Below, piece after piece: positions 25,545-34,639 of a DNA stretch of 64,000 nt. Origin of the DNA: Varibaculum cambriense DSM 15806 (GTDB lineage Bacteria > Actinomycetota > Actinomycetes > Actinomycetales > Actinomycetaceae); contig NZ_ATUF01000002.1 of NCBI RefSeq assembly GCF_000420065.1, forward strand, positions 124,001 through 188,000, in the 5' to 3' direction. Position numbers and translations under genes: made by a program. Below the pieces are notes generated by a model. It ran no database searches and was not told the origin of the DNA. It was given only the letters and a program-made list of their open reading frames with translations. Positions within the stretch are counted from its first letter, which is position 1, and each line of letters begins with the position of its first letter.

Positions 25545-27656
25545 ATGAGAAACGATCCGGAAGCCAGCAGCCACGCTAGCGAGACCCCACAGGATTCGTC
25601 TATCTCGCGTGCAGAGGGCGATGCTACTAGTCAGATTCCGGAAATCGGCCACAGCGCCACTGACGAAGACCATATGATAAAACGCCTGATCGATGGGCGT
25701 TACCGGATAGTGAAGATTATTGATACCGGCGGGATGGCCAGCGTTTACCGGGCTCATGATGAACGCTTAGGGCGAGATGTAGCGCTAAAAATGATGCACC
25801 CGCACTTGGCGAATACCGTCTCCCTAGTGGAACGGTTTGAGTCGGAGGCTCGGTCGGCGGCTCGCCTGATGCATCCGGCAATTGTGCAGATTTTTGATCA
25901 GGGATCTTGGCGGCGCCGCCCCTACCTAGTGATGGAGTTTATTAACGGCCCCAATTTGCGACAGCTCCTTTGTCAAGAGGGCACTTTACCTTTAGGGCGC
26001 GCCCTCGATATTACCGAACAGGTATTACAGGCTCTGCAGGCTGCCCATGAAATGCAGATTATTCATCGCGATATTAAACCGGAAAATATTCTGCTTACTC
26101 CTTCCGGACAGGTAAAAGTGGCCGATTTTGGACTTGCCCACGCGGTTAACCAAGCTACCGGCACCACTACCGGATCGGTGATGGGAACGGTTACCTATCT
26201 GGCGCCAGAACTTATTTCCGAGACTACTTCAGATGCCCGCTGCGACGTGTATTCCGTGGGAATCATGGCCTATGAACTGATCAGTGGACTGCCACCTTTC
26301 CAAGGGGATACCGCGATTCGTACTGCCTGGCAACACGTGAGCGAGGATGTTCCCCCGCTTTCAGGCAAGGTTCCGTGGATTCCTAGCGAAGTCGATGATC
26401 TGGTAGCGGCGCTTACCGCGCGCAATGCCCAGGATCGTCCGGTAGATGCCGGAGCTGCTCTACAGCTAGTTAAGGCAGTTATAGATTGCCTTAGCCCCGA
26501 GCTGCTTCAGCGTCGCGCGCAGCGCCCGGCGAGTGGGACTTCAGAAAAAGAAACTGAACGTACCCCGCTAGGCAAAGGGGGCACTGCCCGGCTACCTGTC
26601 TTGCCAGTGGCCTCTCCGCAGGTTCCTGCGGCTCCGATTCGTCCTCATAACCCTAACTTGCCTGCCGATAATCCTTCTGCCTCGACTCCCTCTCACCCGG
26701 AAAAATCGCTAACCGTGGTCGAAAGCGCGAATCCCCATGCCCCCTCGGAGCCTCCTACCGAGCAGGGAAAGAAAAAACGCTGGATAGCAGCAATTATCAC
26801 TGGGATTTTAGTGATTGCGGCAGCTCTAGCAGGCTGGTATTTCACTTTGGGACCGGGAGGGCGCGTTCCAGTACCTAATGTGGAAGGCAAGACTGTGGCG
26901 CAAGCGCGGGAAATGCTGATAAAAGCCCAGTTTAAGGTGGAGACTAAACGGGAATATTCCGACACTGTCGCTGCCGGTAAAGCTACGCGCACTAATCCTA
27001 AGGCCGGAGAAAAAGCTAAAAAGAAATCACAGGTAGAGTTATATATTTCTCGAGGTATTGAATATGTGAAAGTGCCGGATCTTCAGGGTAAGGAGGGCGC
27101 TGAAGCGGGGAAGCTGCTCAAAGCGGCAAAGCTGAAGCTCGCTGGCAGCAATGAAGAATATTCCGATGAGATAGGAAAAGGGAAAATTATCGCTACCGAT
27201 CCAGAAGCGGGCACCACCTTACGTCACCACCGCGGAGTGAAGGTAACGGTTTCAAAAGGTAAAGAGCCGATCACGCTCCCGGATTTTGCGGGCAAGAGCG
27301 AAGAAGAAGTCGCGAAAACCTTAAGTGATCTCAAATTGGAGATGGCTAAAACTACCGAGTTTTCGGATTCGGTTCCGCGCGGACAAATCATCGGACAAGA
27401 ACCGGCAGCGGGAACTACGGTTTACCATCACGATCAGATAAAAGTCCGGGTTTCCCAAGGGCCAGAAATGGTGGAGGTACCTAACGTGACTGCACTGTCC
27501 ATGGGACAGGCAAAAAAGAAATTAACCGATCTCGGCTTCCAGGTACAGGTGCAAAAACAACTGCTGGGGATCTCTCCCAACCGAGTTTATTCCCAATCCC
27601 CGGCTGGGGGCACCAAGTTAAAGAGCGGATCCACGGTCACTTTAACCTACGTTTAA
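25545..27656 (+). CDS. PASTA-domain Ser/Thr protein kinase (PknL/PknB-like)
   Basis: A 703-residue transmembrane kinase. Residues 52-320 form a Hanks-type catalytic domain: glycine loop DTGGMASVY, Lys82, HRDIKPEN (Asp176), DFG in VADFGLAHA. A Pro-rich juxtamembrane stretch leads to one helix (about 415-437). Four extracellular PASTA repeats follow, starting near VPNVEGKTVAQA, VPDLQGKEGAEA, LPDFAGKSEEEV and VPNVTALSMGQA; these sense peptidoglycan fragments in relatives. Its location beside Rv2175c and aroG equals the pknL locus, though M. tuberculosis PknL lacks PASTA repeats. Likely role is control of cell wall growth or division. Confidence 0.92.
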   Translation: MRNDPEASSHASETPQDSSISRAEGDATSQIPEIGHSATDEDHMIKRLIDGRYRIVKIIDTGGMASVYRAHDERLGRDVALKMMHPHLANTVSLVERFESEARSAARLMHPAIVQIFDQGSWRRRPYLVMEFINGPNLRQLLCQEGTLPLGRALDITEQVLQALQAAHEMQIIHRDIKPENILLTPSGQVKVADFGLAHAVNQATGTTTGSVMGTVTYLAPELISETTSDARCDVYSVGIMAYELISGLPPFQGDTAIRTAWQHVSEDVPPLSGKVPWIPSEVDDLVAALTARNAQDRPVDAGAALQLVKAVIDCLSPELLQRRAQRPASGTSEKETERTPLGKGGTARLPVLPVASPQVPAAPIRPHNPNLPADNPSASTPSHPEKSLTVVESANPHAPSEPPTEQGKKKRWIAAIITGILVIAAALAGWYFTLGPGGRVPVPNVEGKTVAQAREMLIKAQFKVETKREYSDTVAAGKATRTNPKAGEKAKKKSQVELYISRGIEYVKVPDLQGKEGAEAGKLLKAAKLKLAGSNEEYSDEIGKGKIIATDPEAGTTLRHHRGVKVTVSKGKEPITLPDFAGKSEEEVAKTLSDLKLEMAKTTEFSDSVPRGQIIGQEPAAGTTVYHHDQIKVRVSQGPEMVEVPNVTALSMGQAKKKLTDLGFQVQVQKQLLGISPNRVYSQSPAGGTKLKSGSTVTLTYV

Positions 27657-27729
27657 GCCGGTTTTTCTCGAAGGCGACCTAGCTGCTCAAAGATCGTTGG
27701 GGCGGCCTGCGAGTGCGAACCAGGCGGTC

Positions 27730-29136
27730 TTATACCGTGTATCCCCAGGGCTCTAGGGGTGCGCGCAGGGGATTACCTAAAGTGTCGTGCCGCTGTTGCA
27801 GCATCTCTGCCACTTGGAATGCCAATTCCAGAGATTGCTGGTGATTAAGCCGGGGGTCTACCAGGGTTTCATAGCGATTCTTTAAAGAATCTTCGGTCAG
27901 GTGTTCGCTGCCCCCGATCACTTCGGTAACGTCATCTCCGGTCAGTTCCACATGGATTCCGCCGGGGATCGTCCCCGCTTCCTGATGCGCGGTAAAGAAC
28001 TTAGCTACCTCTTGCAGGATGCATTCAAAGCTACGAGTTTTATAGCCAGAGGAGGAGCTAATAGTGTTGCCATGCATGGGATCACACATCCAGGTAACCG
28101 GACGTCCGTCACGCAGCTGTGCCTCCAAAAGTGCGGGTAAGACAGCCTCTAATTCCTGCGACCCCATGCGAGTAATAAAGGAAAGACGCCCCGGTTCGGC
28201 CTCGGGATTGAGCTTATCTTGCAAGCGCGCTAAATCATCTCCGGTGGCGTTAGGGCCGATTTTTACCCCGATCGGATTGGCCACTTGCGATAGTTGCTCC
28301 ACGTGGGCGCCATCTAGCTGCCGGGTGCGCTCCCCGATCCACAGGAAATGCGCCGAAGTGTCATACAGTTCACCTGTACGCGAATCCACCCGGGTCATTG
28401 CCTGCTCGTATTCTAAAAGTAGGGATTCGTGGGCGCTATAAAAATCTACGGTACGCAGCTCATCGGCGTTGACGCCGGCGGCATCCATAAAGGAAATCGC
28501 GCGATCAATATCAGAGGCTAGCGCGTCAAAGCGCTTATAGGCCGGGTTAGAGATAAAACCCCGGTTCCATTCATGAACCCGATGCAAGTCGGCATAACCA
28601 CCTTGGGTAAATGCCCTAATCAAGTTCAAAGTAGTTCCCGAACGCGTATAGGTATCTAGCAGGCGTGCCGGGTCTGGGCGGCGCGCCTCGGGGGTGAACT
28701 CGAAGGAGTTAACGGCATCCCCGCGGTAGGAAGGTAAGGTAACTCCGTCGCGGGTTTCGGTGTCGCTGGAGCGAGGCTTGGCATATTGACCAGCCATTCT
28801 CCCCATTTTTACAATCGGCAAAGAGGCCCCATAGGTAAGCACAATCGCCATTTGCAAGATAGTTTGGATTTTCAGCCGTACCCGATTCGCGGTTGACTCG
28901 GCAAAAGTTTCCGCACAGTCCCCACCGGTGAGTACGAAGGCTTTGCCCTGGCTGGCTTGCCCTAATAGTTCCTTCAGGGCATCTACCTCGCCCGCAAACA
29001 CCAAAGGAGGACGAGTGCGCAGGTCAGCTAACTTTTCTTGCAGCTGTTCCTGGTCTGGATAGTTGGGCTGCTGGTTTGCCGGGCAACCCCGCCACGAATT
29101 CAGCGCTCTAGTTGTTTTCTCGTCCACGAACCCCAC
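27730..29136 (-). CDS. aroG: Class II 3-deoxy-D-arabino-heptulosonate 7-phosphate synthase
   Basis: A 468-residue first enzyme of the shikimate pathway, condensing phosphoenolpyruvate and erythrose 4-phosphate. Class II (plant/actinobacterial type) features are LNSWRGCPANQQP near the start, FVLTGGDCAETFAES, MGRMAGQYAKPRSS, LWIGERTRQLDGAH, WMCDPMHGNT and GIHVELTGDDVTE. It is homologous to Rv2178c and keeps that position next to the PASTA kinase. The metal-binding Cys, His, Glu and Asp residues appear intact. Feedback regulation cannot be judged from sequence. Confidence 0.95.
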   Translation of the reverse strand: MGFVDEKTTRALNSWRGCPANQQPNYPDQEQLQEKLADLRTRPPLVFAGEVDALKELLGQASQGKAFVLTGGDCAETFAESTANRVRLKIQTILQMAIVLTYGASLPIVKMGRMAGQYAKPRSSDTETRDGVTLPSYRGDAVNSFEFTPEARRPDPARLLDTYTRSGTTLNLIRAFTQGGYADLHRVHEWNRGFISNPAYKRFDALASDIDRAISFMDAAGVNADELRTVDFYSAHESLLLEYEQAMTRVDSRTGELYDTSAHFLWIGERTRQLDGAHVEQLSQVANPIGVKIGPNATGDDLARLQDKLNPEAEPGRLSFITRMGSQELEAVLPALLEAQLRDGRPVTWMCDPMHGNTISSSSGYKTRSFECILQEVAKFFTAHQEAGTIPGGIHVELTGDDVTEVIGGSEHLTEDSLKNRYETLVDPRLNHQQSLELAFQVAEMLQQRHDTLGNPLRAPLEPWGYTV

Positions 29137-29291
29137 CCTAGTAAGTTTTGGATTTTAAGACGAATAAGTCCGTAAAACGAACTTATTACCCCAGGAGAAG
29201 GTATCCCCCACTTTTCATGCTTCCGGTTAGCTTTGGTAGTTAATGCGGAGCAAATAGCTGCCTACCCACCAGCTGGATCTGCCAGCAGAAT

Positions 29292-29332
29292 TTCTTTGGC
29301 TCTCGCTGCTGGCCGCAGCGAGAGCCAAAGAA
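29292..29332. terminator. Strong stem-loop between pfp and aroG
   Basis: A perfect 18-bp inverted repeat (TTCTTTGGCTCTCGCTGC with GCAGCGAGAGCCAAAGAA) flanks a five-base loop. It lies about 155 bases upstream of aroG and 70 bases beyond the pfp stop. The A/T-rich ends could give a U-tract on either strand. Since both genes are on the minus strand, it is less likely to end pfp, which lies upstream in coordinates but transcribes leftward away from it; it sits between the aroG start and the pfp stop. Other roles (mRNA structure, attenuator) are possible. Confidence 0.5.
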
Positions 29333-29402
29333 CTTAAAGCACCAGGAATATCAGCGCTAATTCACTCGACCGATAGAGCGAGCTAAAAGCACTAACTAAA
29401 CC

Positions 29403-30614
29403 TTAGGCAGGCTCTACTTCCTGCCCGATTTCCTTCATCATGTCCTGGAACCAGGGGGTATTAATATCGAAGGCTTTACCGCCTTTGATCCGTGAGAAGG
29501 CGATTGAGCTCAAAACATCGCCATTTTCTTCATCATGCCCGATCAAGCCCGGTTTACCTTCCAGCGCACACTGCACCGCATAATCGGTCATGGACTTGAT
29601 CAGCCGCAGATCCTCAACACCCGCCGCAGAAGCACGCGAGAAGTAACCCGATTTTTGCACCATCACCTTTTCTGCTCCGATCCGCTCGGCAAATTGGCGC
29701 GCAAACCACTGACCGGGATTGATCTTGTCTAACTGCACGTGACCGAAGGGATCGCGCGGAACTGTCTCTCCCGCCTGTTCCATCTGTTCCACGATTTCGC
29801 TGACCCCCGCGCCCTCGGAGAGGAAAATATTAACGTTCCCGACCTCATCCATTACCTTACGCAAGCGAGCAGCCTCGCCCTCAATATCGATATGTGCCTC
29901 AGGCACAAAAATGGCGTGAATATCGCGAGATTCGCGAGTCAGTCCCATAGAAGGCAGCCATTCTTTCTTATCCAAAAGTTTGCGATAGGAACGGGCAGTC
30001 GCGGCCGTCAAATAACCACAGTTACGTCCCATGACTTCGTGAATAATCAGTTCCCGCGGGTTGGACTGGCATTCAGCGATCACATGTTCAGCGTAAAGCG
30101 CCCCGTTATCAGCCGCGGTCCAAGCACCCAGGGACTGCCGTACCGGAATCACGTCGTTATCAATAGTCTTGGGTAGCCCCACCACGGTCAACTCGTAGCC
30201 GTGTTCATGCAGGTAGTGCGCCAAATCTGCCGCGGTAGTGTTAGTATCATCGCCACCGATAGTGTGCAGCACATTTACCCCGTCTTCTACCAGCCGGTTT
30301 GCCGCAACCTCTAGCGGGTTAGCGCCCTCTTTAACTAGGCCGCGCTTTACCAGATCCTTAGTGTTAGTAAGCTTCACCCGCGAGTTACCAATCGGGGATC
30401 CCCCATATTGATGCAATAGACCAGCATTTTTGCGGGCTTCTTCGTCCACCACAATATAGTTCTTGGACAGCAACCCGTGATAGCCGTACTTGTAGGCAAT
30501 AATTTCAATTTCCGGGGCCAGCTCGGTATAACGTTCGATCAAGCCACCAACCGCTGATGATAGACAGGGGGCGAATCCGCCCGCAGTTAGCAGTGCCACA
30601 CGTTTAATCGTCAT
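29403..30614 (-). CDS. pfp: Pyrophosphate-dependent phosphofructokinase
   Basis: A 403-residue phosphofructokinase, starting MTIKRVALLTAGGFAPCLSSAV. The GGDDTNTTAADLA motif (GGDD rather than the GGDG of ATP enzymes) and LPKTIDNDV (Lys following P) mark it as the diphosphate-dependent class, which reversibly phosphorylates fructose 6-phosphate. MGRNCGYLTA is the sugar-binding segment. It is monocistronic; a good ribosome binding site (GGAGGA-type, TTTGGAGG) precedes the ATG. This glycolytic variant is common among Actinomycetaceae. Confidence 0.92.
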   Translation of the reverse strand: MTIKRVALLTAGGFAPCLSSAVGGLIERYTELAPEIEIIAYKYGYHGLLSKNYIVVDEEARKNAGLLHQYGGSPIGNSRVKLTNTKDLVKRGLVKEGANPLEVAANRLVEDGVNVLHTIGGDDTNTTAADLAHYLHEHGYELTVVGLPKTIDNDVIPVRQSLGAWTAADNGALYAEHVIAECQSNPRELIIHEVMGRNCGYLTAATARSYRKLLDKKEWLPSMGLTRESRDIHAIFVPEAHIDIEGEAARLRKVMDEVGNVNIFLSEGAGVSEIVEQMEQAGETVPRDPFGHVQLDKINPGQWFARQFAERIGAEKVMVQKSGYFSRASAAGVEDLRLIKSMTDYAVQCALEGKPGLIGHDEENGDVLSSIAFSRIKGGKAFDINTPWFQDMMKEIGQEVEPA

Positions 30615-30847
30615 ATTTCCTCCAAAAGGGTTGTTTGCCGTTATCGGCTCCGTCAGCTAATAGTCTAGTCGATAAGACACAGCTGACTGAAGAACGCGAA
30701 GAGCTTCACCTATTTGAGCAAGAAAAGAGGGCGGGGCACGCCCGAGTAGCTACTGGGCATCATCCGTCAACCGCCAGTCATTCGCCTACTGGGGGGCAGC
30801 TAGCTAGGTTTAGTTAAAACTGCTACTTTGAGAGCCAAAACCGTTTC

Positions 30848-31669
30848 CTACTGCACCGAGGGGGCAGAATCGGTTTTACCCTCTTGCGATGCGTCATCTT
30901 CTGGCGGCTCCGGAACCTCGGTTTGCGGAGCCTGCCGTCCGCCGGGGGCCTCCACTTTGGGCTCGGTGGCCACGCCGTCCTCGTCATCTTTCTTGGAAGC
31001 GAGCGCCTTTTTCACGTCAGCCGCATACAGATCTACATATTCTTGCCCCGATAGACTCATCAAGGAATACATGATTTCGTCGGTAATTGCCCGCAACACA
31101 TAACGGTCATCTTCCATCCCTTGATAGCGGGAAAAGTCCAAAGGATCACCGATAACCACTCCGATGCGGTGTAGACGCGGAATCCGGGTACCGATCGGCT
31201 GGGCGATATTGGTGCCAATCATGGCCACCGGAATCACCGGCGCGCCCGAGCGTAGCGACAGCCGTGCCACCCCGGTTTTACCGCGATAAAGCCGGCCATC
31301 GGGGCTGCGGGTACCCTCCGGGTAGATCCCAAACAGTTCCCCGGATTGTAAGCGCGCTAATCCTTTTTGTAGGGCGGCCTGGGATTTCTTCCCCCCGGAA
31401 CGATCAATCGGAATCGTACCTACCTGGGTCATAAACCACTTCACGAAAGCACCTTTTAGGCCTTTACCGGTGAAATAGTCAGCTTTGCCCACGAAAACTA
31501 CTTCCCGGTCAATCATCAACGGCAAGAAGAAAGAATCAATCACCGCTAGATGGTTCGAAGCCAGAATCGCCGGCCCGGTACCGGGAATCTTCTCGGCTCC
31601 TTTTATCCAGGGTCGGTAAAGGACCTTTAGAATCGGCCCTAAGAATATTTTCAACATCCGATAAAACAC
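30848..31669 (-). CDS. plsC: 1-acyl-sn-glycerol-3-phosphate acyltransferase family protein
   Basis: A 273-residue PlsC-domain acyltransferase for phosphatidic acid synthesis. The catalytic NHLAVID (HxxxxD) is near residue 37, EGTRSPDGRLYRGKTG is motif III and PVIPVAMIGT is motif IV. Start residues MFYRMLKIFLGPILKVL form an amphipathic, membrane-associated stretch. The last 45 residues are acidic, Pro/Glu-rich and probably disordered. It diverges from the small membrane protein gene at 31732. Confidence 0.88.
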   Translation of the reverse strand: MFYRMLKIFLGPILKVLYRPWIKGAEKIPGTGPAILASNHLAVIDSFFLPLMIDREVVFVGKADYFTGKGLKGAFVKWFMTQVGTIPIDRSGGKKSQAALQKGLARLQSGELFGIYPEGTRSPDGRLYRGKTGVARLSLRSGAPVIPVAMIGTNIAQPIGTRIPRLHRIGVVIGDPLDFSRYQGMEDDRYVLRAITDEIMYSLMSLSGQEYVDLYAADVKKALASKKDDEDGVATEPKVEAPGGRQAPQTEVPEPPEDDASQEGKTDSAPSVQ

Positions 31670-31731
31670 GTAAGCTTCCTTCCCGCCCGGGCTAGCTGAC
31701 CGATCCCTAAAGACCGACTAGACTAACGACT

Positions 31732-32133
31732 ATGAAACTCCCCAAGAAGTGGGGGGCGCATCGCCGCCGCAACCCAAGCCAACGTCGCGTAGATGATGAA
31801 TTTTTGGATATTACCTCTAGGCTAAATGATACCGGTATTTTTGCCCCTGGGCCGCGAGATTACGAATTGGCAGAGCCAAATGACCAGTTTCACCCCCCGA
31901 CGCTGCCCGCCAGCCCCCGCCCGCGCGCTGGAGTGCGCCTCTTAGTGATTACCATCATAGTGCTGATAGCCTGGGTAGCTACCTATATCGCCGGAGTTGC
32001 CTTACCGGGTTGGCTTCACGTCCTCGGATTTTTAGATTTAGCGTTATTTTGCGGTCTCTTGATATACCTGCGTCCGCGGGGACGCAGCGCCTTGACCAAT
32101 AAATGGGATGACGATGATGGGGCGAGGGTGTGA
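31732..32133 (+). CDS. Small two-helix membrane protein, unknown function
   Basis: A 133-residue protein with a basic N-terminus (KLPKKWGAHRRRNPSQ). Two hydrophobic segments follow (about residues 62-84, LLVITIIVLIAWVATYIAGV, and 90-110), with a short acidic C-terminus. No family recognised. Its TGA overlaps the GTG start of the exonuclease gene (GTGTGA), so it is translationally coupled to it. Confidence 0.7.
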   Translation: MKLPKKWGAHRRRNPSQRRVDDEFLDITSRLNDTGIFAPGPRDYELAEPNDQFHPPTLPASPRPRAGVRLLVITIIVLIAWVATYIAGVALPGWLHVLGFLDLALFCGLLIYLRPRGRSALTNKWDDDDGARV

Positions 32134-33941
32134 GTGCCCAGTTCTTCGGTCCACCTTCCCGTGCTTTACGAGCTCATCTAAATACCCTGCGACCGTCCAC
32201 AAATGAAATCGGTCCCCAAGGAGAATTTTCCCAGCTAGGAACGGCGCTATCGAACTGCTGCTTCCTGGTGGTTGACCTAGAAACCACCGGAATGGGAGCC
32301 GGGGCGGAAATCACTGAAATAGCGGCGGCCCGCTACTATCAGCGACGCCTATGCGGAACTTTTCGCTCTCTAGTGCAAACCCGCCGTCCGATTCCCCCGA
32401 AAATCGTAGCGCTAACTGGGATTACTAACTCAATGGTGCTTGCCGCTGACCCCCTGGAAGAGGTTTTTTCGCGGTTTCTTGATTTTTGGAGGGCGGATCA
32501 CCCTGACTCTCCCCCGGTAAATGCCCTGGTTGCCCACAATGCGAGTTTCGATACCGGATTCTTACGCCGCGCCTCCGAACAACTCGGCGCCCCGCTCCCG
32601 CCGGCGCTCACCGTCGATACCTTGGCGATTGCCCGCCTGCTGCTACCGCGCCCCTTCGTAGCCAATCATCGCCTCGCCACTCTGGCTAGCTATTTCGGAG
32701 CAGAAAAACCTACCCACCGCGCCCTCGACGATGTCCTGGCCACTGTCACGGTACTCCAGGGATTACTTGATCTGGGGCAAGGGGCGGGTCTTACCCACAC
32801 ACAAGATTTTCGGGTACTACAAAAGGTTCCCCGGCAAATTCGGGCAAAACGAGTACTGGGAGCCGATCTGCCTGCACGTCCGGGAGTCTATATTTTTGAG
32901 GACGCGGCAGGAAAACCTCTCTACGTAGGGTCGGCCTCCAACCTGCGAACGCGAGTAGGCAGTTACACCACTTTAAGTGAAAAACGCCGACAAATGCGGG
33001 AGATGCTAGCTGCCGCCCGCCGGATTCAGCATATTTGTTTTCCCCACGTCCTCTTGGCGCGCCTAAAAGAACTAGAGCTGATCGCCCGGCTTAACCCTCC
33101 TTTCAACCGTGCCAGCACCCGCCCCGACAAATACTGGTTACTGGAACTAACTAATGAAGATTTTCCGCGCCTGAAACTTTCCAAACGGGTAGAGCGAAAA
33201 AATGCCTCCCGAACCTTCGGACCTTTCACTACCCGAAAAAGCGCCGAAAGAGTCCGCCGGGTACTGTCACAGCAATGGAATCTGCGCACCTGTACCCAGG
33301 TGATTTCTCCGGGTGATCCTGCGAATTCCTGCTATTTAGAACAGTTGGGAACCTGCCGTGCTCCCTGCCGGGTGCAAAAACAAGAAAGCTACCGTCAACA
33401 CTGCCAGCTGATTGCCACCAATAGAGCTAAAGCTGAGCAAGAGGCGGTAACTAGCTTGCTAGAAAAAGTTCAGGACTTAGCGGACAGGCAAGAATTCGAG
33501 CAAGCCGCCGTAGTTCGCGAACAACTTGCCGCGCTGTCACAGGCAGAAGCCGAGCAAGAGTTATTATCCCCGCTACTGGCGGCGGAAAAACTTATTTTTG
33601 CTCTGCCAGCGTCCCATGGCGGCTGGGTTTACCTCGCCCTCGCCTATGGAAAAATAGTAGGAACTGCCTTTACCGGCGCTAATGCTCCGAAAATTGCGAT
33701 AGACAAAACTGTCGCGACTTTAGCGGAAGTTTTCCCGGTTGTTGCCCCGCGCTTCCTCGCCCAAGGGATCCTATGGGAACAACTACATATTTTGGCGCAG
33801 CAGCTTTACCAACCCGGAACCCGAATTGTGCAAATAGCAGATTCTACAGCGCTGGTATGCCCGGTGTCAGGAATGCTATCCCGCACCCGACTACGGAAAA
33901 AATTGGAGGAAGCCCGAAAATCGTTTTCTTTCAAGCACTAG
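32130..33941 (+). CDS. DEDDh exonuclease fused to a UvrC-like GIY-YIG endonuclease
   Basis: A 603-residue nuclease joining two activities. The N-terminal DnaQ/Pol III epsilon exonuclease (about residues 45-210) has FLVVDLETTGMG, NASFDTGFL and HRALDDVLAT. The GIY-YIG domain (about 245-330) has RPGVYIFED, PLYVGSASNLRTRV and the catalytic Glu in LKELELIARLNP. A UVR-like helical pair (DRQEFEQAAVVREQLAAL) follows. This is the actinobacterial Rv2191-type Cho/UvrC homologue, thought to act in DNA repair; the C-terminal RNase H-like endonuclease half of UvrC is missing. It starts with GTG at 32130 overlapping the previous gene. Confidence 0.9.
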   Translation: MSAQFFGPPSRALRAHLNTLRPSTNEIGPQGEFSQLGTALSNCCFLVVDLETTGMGAGAEITEIAAARYYQRRLCGTFRSLVQTRRPIPPKIVALTGITNSMVLAADPLEEVFSRFLDFWRADHPDSPPVNALVAHNASFDTGFLRRASEQLGAPLPPALTVDTLAIARLLLPRPFVANHRLATLASYFGAEKPTHRALDDVLATVTVLQGLLDLGQGAGLTHTQDFRVLQKVPRQIRAKRVLGADLPARPGVYIFEDAAGKPLYVGSASNLRTRVGSYTTLSEKRRQMREMLAAARRIQHICFPHVLLARLKELELIARLNPPFNRASTRPDKYWLLELTNEDFPRLKLSKRVERKNASRTFGPFTTRKSAERVRRVLSQQWNLRTCTQVISPGDPANSCYLEQLGTCRAPCRVQKQESYRQHCQLIATNRAKAEQEAVTSLLEKVQDLADRQEFEQAAVVREQLAALSQAEAEQELLSPLLAAEKLIFALPASHGGWVYLALAYGKIVGTAFTGANAPKIAIDKTVATLAEVFPVVAPRFLAQGILWEQLHILAQQLYQPGTRIVQIADSTALVCPVSGMLSRTRLRKKLEEARKSFSFKH

Positions 33942-33991
33942 CGGAGTCTAGGGCACTAGTTCCTACTAGCTGCCAAGCTTTACCTTTTCAG

Positions 33992-34378
33992 TTAACGCAG
34001 CGCCGCCGAGACAGCCTCTTGTAGTTTGAGGGGGGTCAGAGGACGCTCTACCGATTTGGCGCCCGCCCAACCGACGAGCCATTCATCTTGCTGCCGGGCA
34101 GTCAAAATCAGGATAGGAGGAAGATTCTCCTCTTCATCATGAAGGGTTTTCGCTACGGAAATACCGGAAATCTTGGTTGCTTCTCCGTCAAGAATCAGCA
34201 GATCGTAGCGAATATTATGTACCTTGTCCCGCGTAATAGTGGCGGTAGCGGTCTCATCCCAATCTATTTTAGGCAGATCGGCGGCCGGCTTAATCCCCAC
34301 GGAATTTATTACTTGCCGACGTACCTCACGGTCATCGCTGTACAACAAAATCTGCAGATTCTTTTCCGCTTCCGCCAT
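33992..34378 (-). CDS. Stand-alone receiver-domain protein
   Basis: A 128-residue response-regulator receiver-like domain with no output domain. Acidic residues follow beta-1 (LLYSDDREVR), the presumed phospho-acceptor Asp is in YDLLILDGEA (near 80), and the switch Thr is in ILILTARQ. The usual conserved Lys before the cis-Pro is Arg (VERPLTP), which may weaken classical phosphorylation. No kinase is adjacent; the nearest is the GAF histidine kinase 21 kb away. It could be an adaptor protein. Divergent from sodA across 260 bp. Confidence 0.75.
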   Translation of the reverse strand: MAEAEKNLQILLYSDDREVRRQVINSVGIKPAADLPKIDWDETATATITRDKVHNIRYDLLILDGEATKISGISVAKTLHDEEENLPPILILTARQQDEWLVGWAGAKSVERPLTPLKLQEAVSAALR

Positions 34379-34561
34379 GTTCTTCTTCCTTAAGTAAACG
34401 CTTGCAAGTGCTTTTGGCTCTCATTGTAACCGACTATTACGCTCTTGCGGACTTAGAGCATGAATAGGACGCCATTTGGGGAAAATCCCCAGCAATGCGC
34501 CACCTGAAAATCGGTTTTAAGCTGCCAGCTTATTTCCTGGGGCTGCAATTATAGGACTTAG

Positions 34562-34608
34562 CACCTAAACTAGGTGGGGACAGCGCCCAGCCGGAGGGAG
34601 GCTAGGCG
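34562..34608 (+). other. Two hairpins in the sodA leader
   Basis: Upstream of the sodA ribosome binding site lie CACCT-AAACT-AGGTG (34562-34576) and a second hairpin, CGCC-C-AGCC / GGCT-A-GGCG (34584-34608), with a purine-rich loop GGAGGGA. The leader may be structured; whether it is regulatory is unknown. Confidence 0.4.
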
Positions 34609-34639
34609 GACCCGAAAACTACAAAGGAGATCCATTTAC

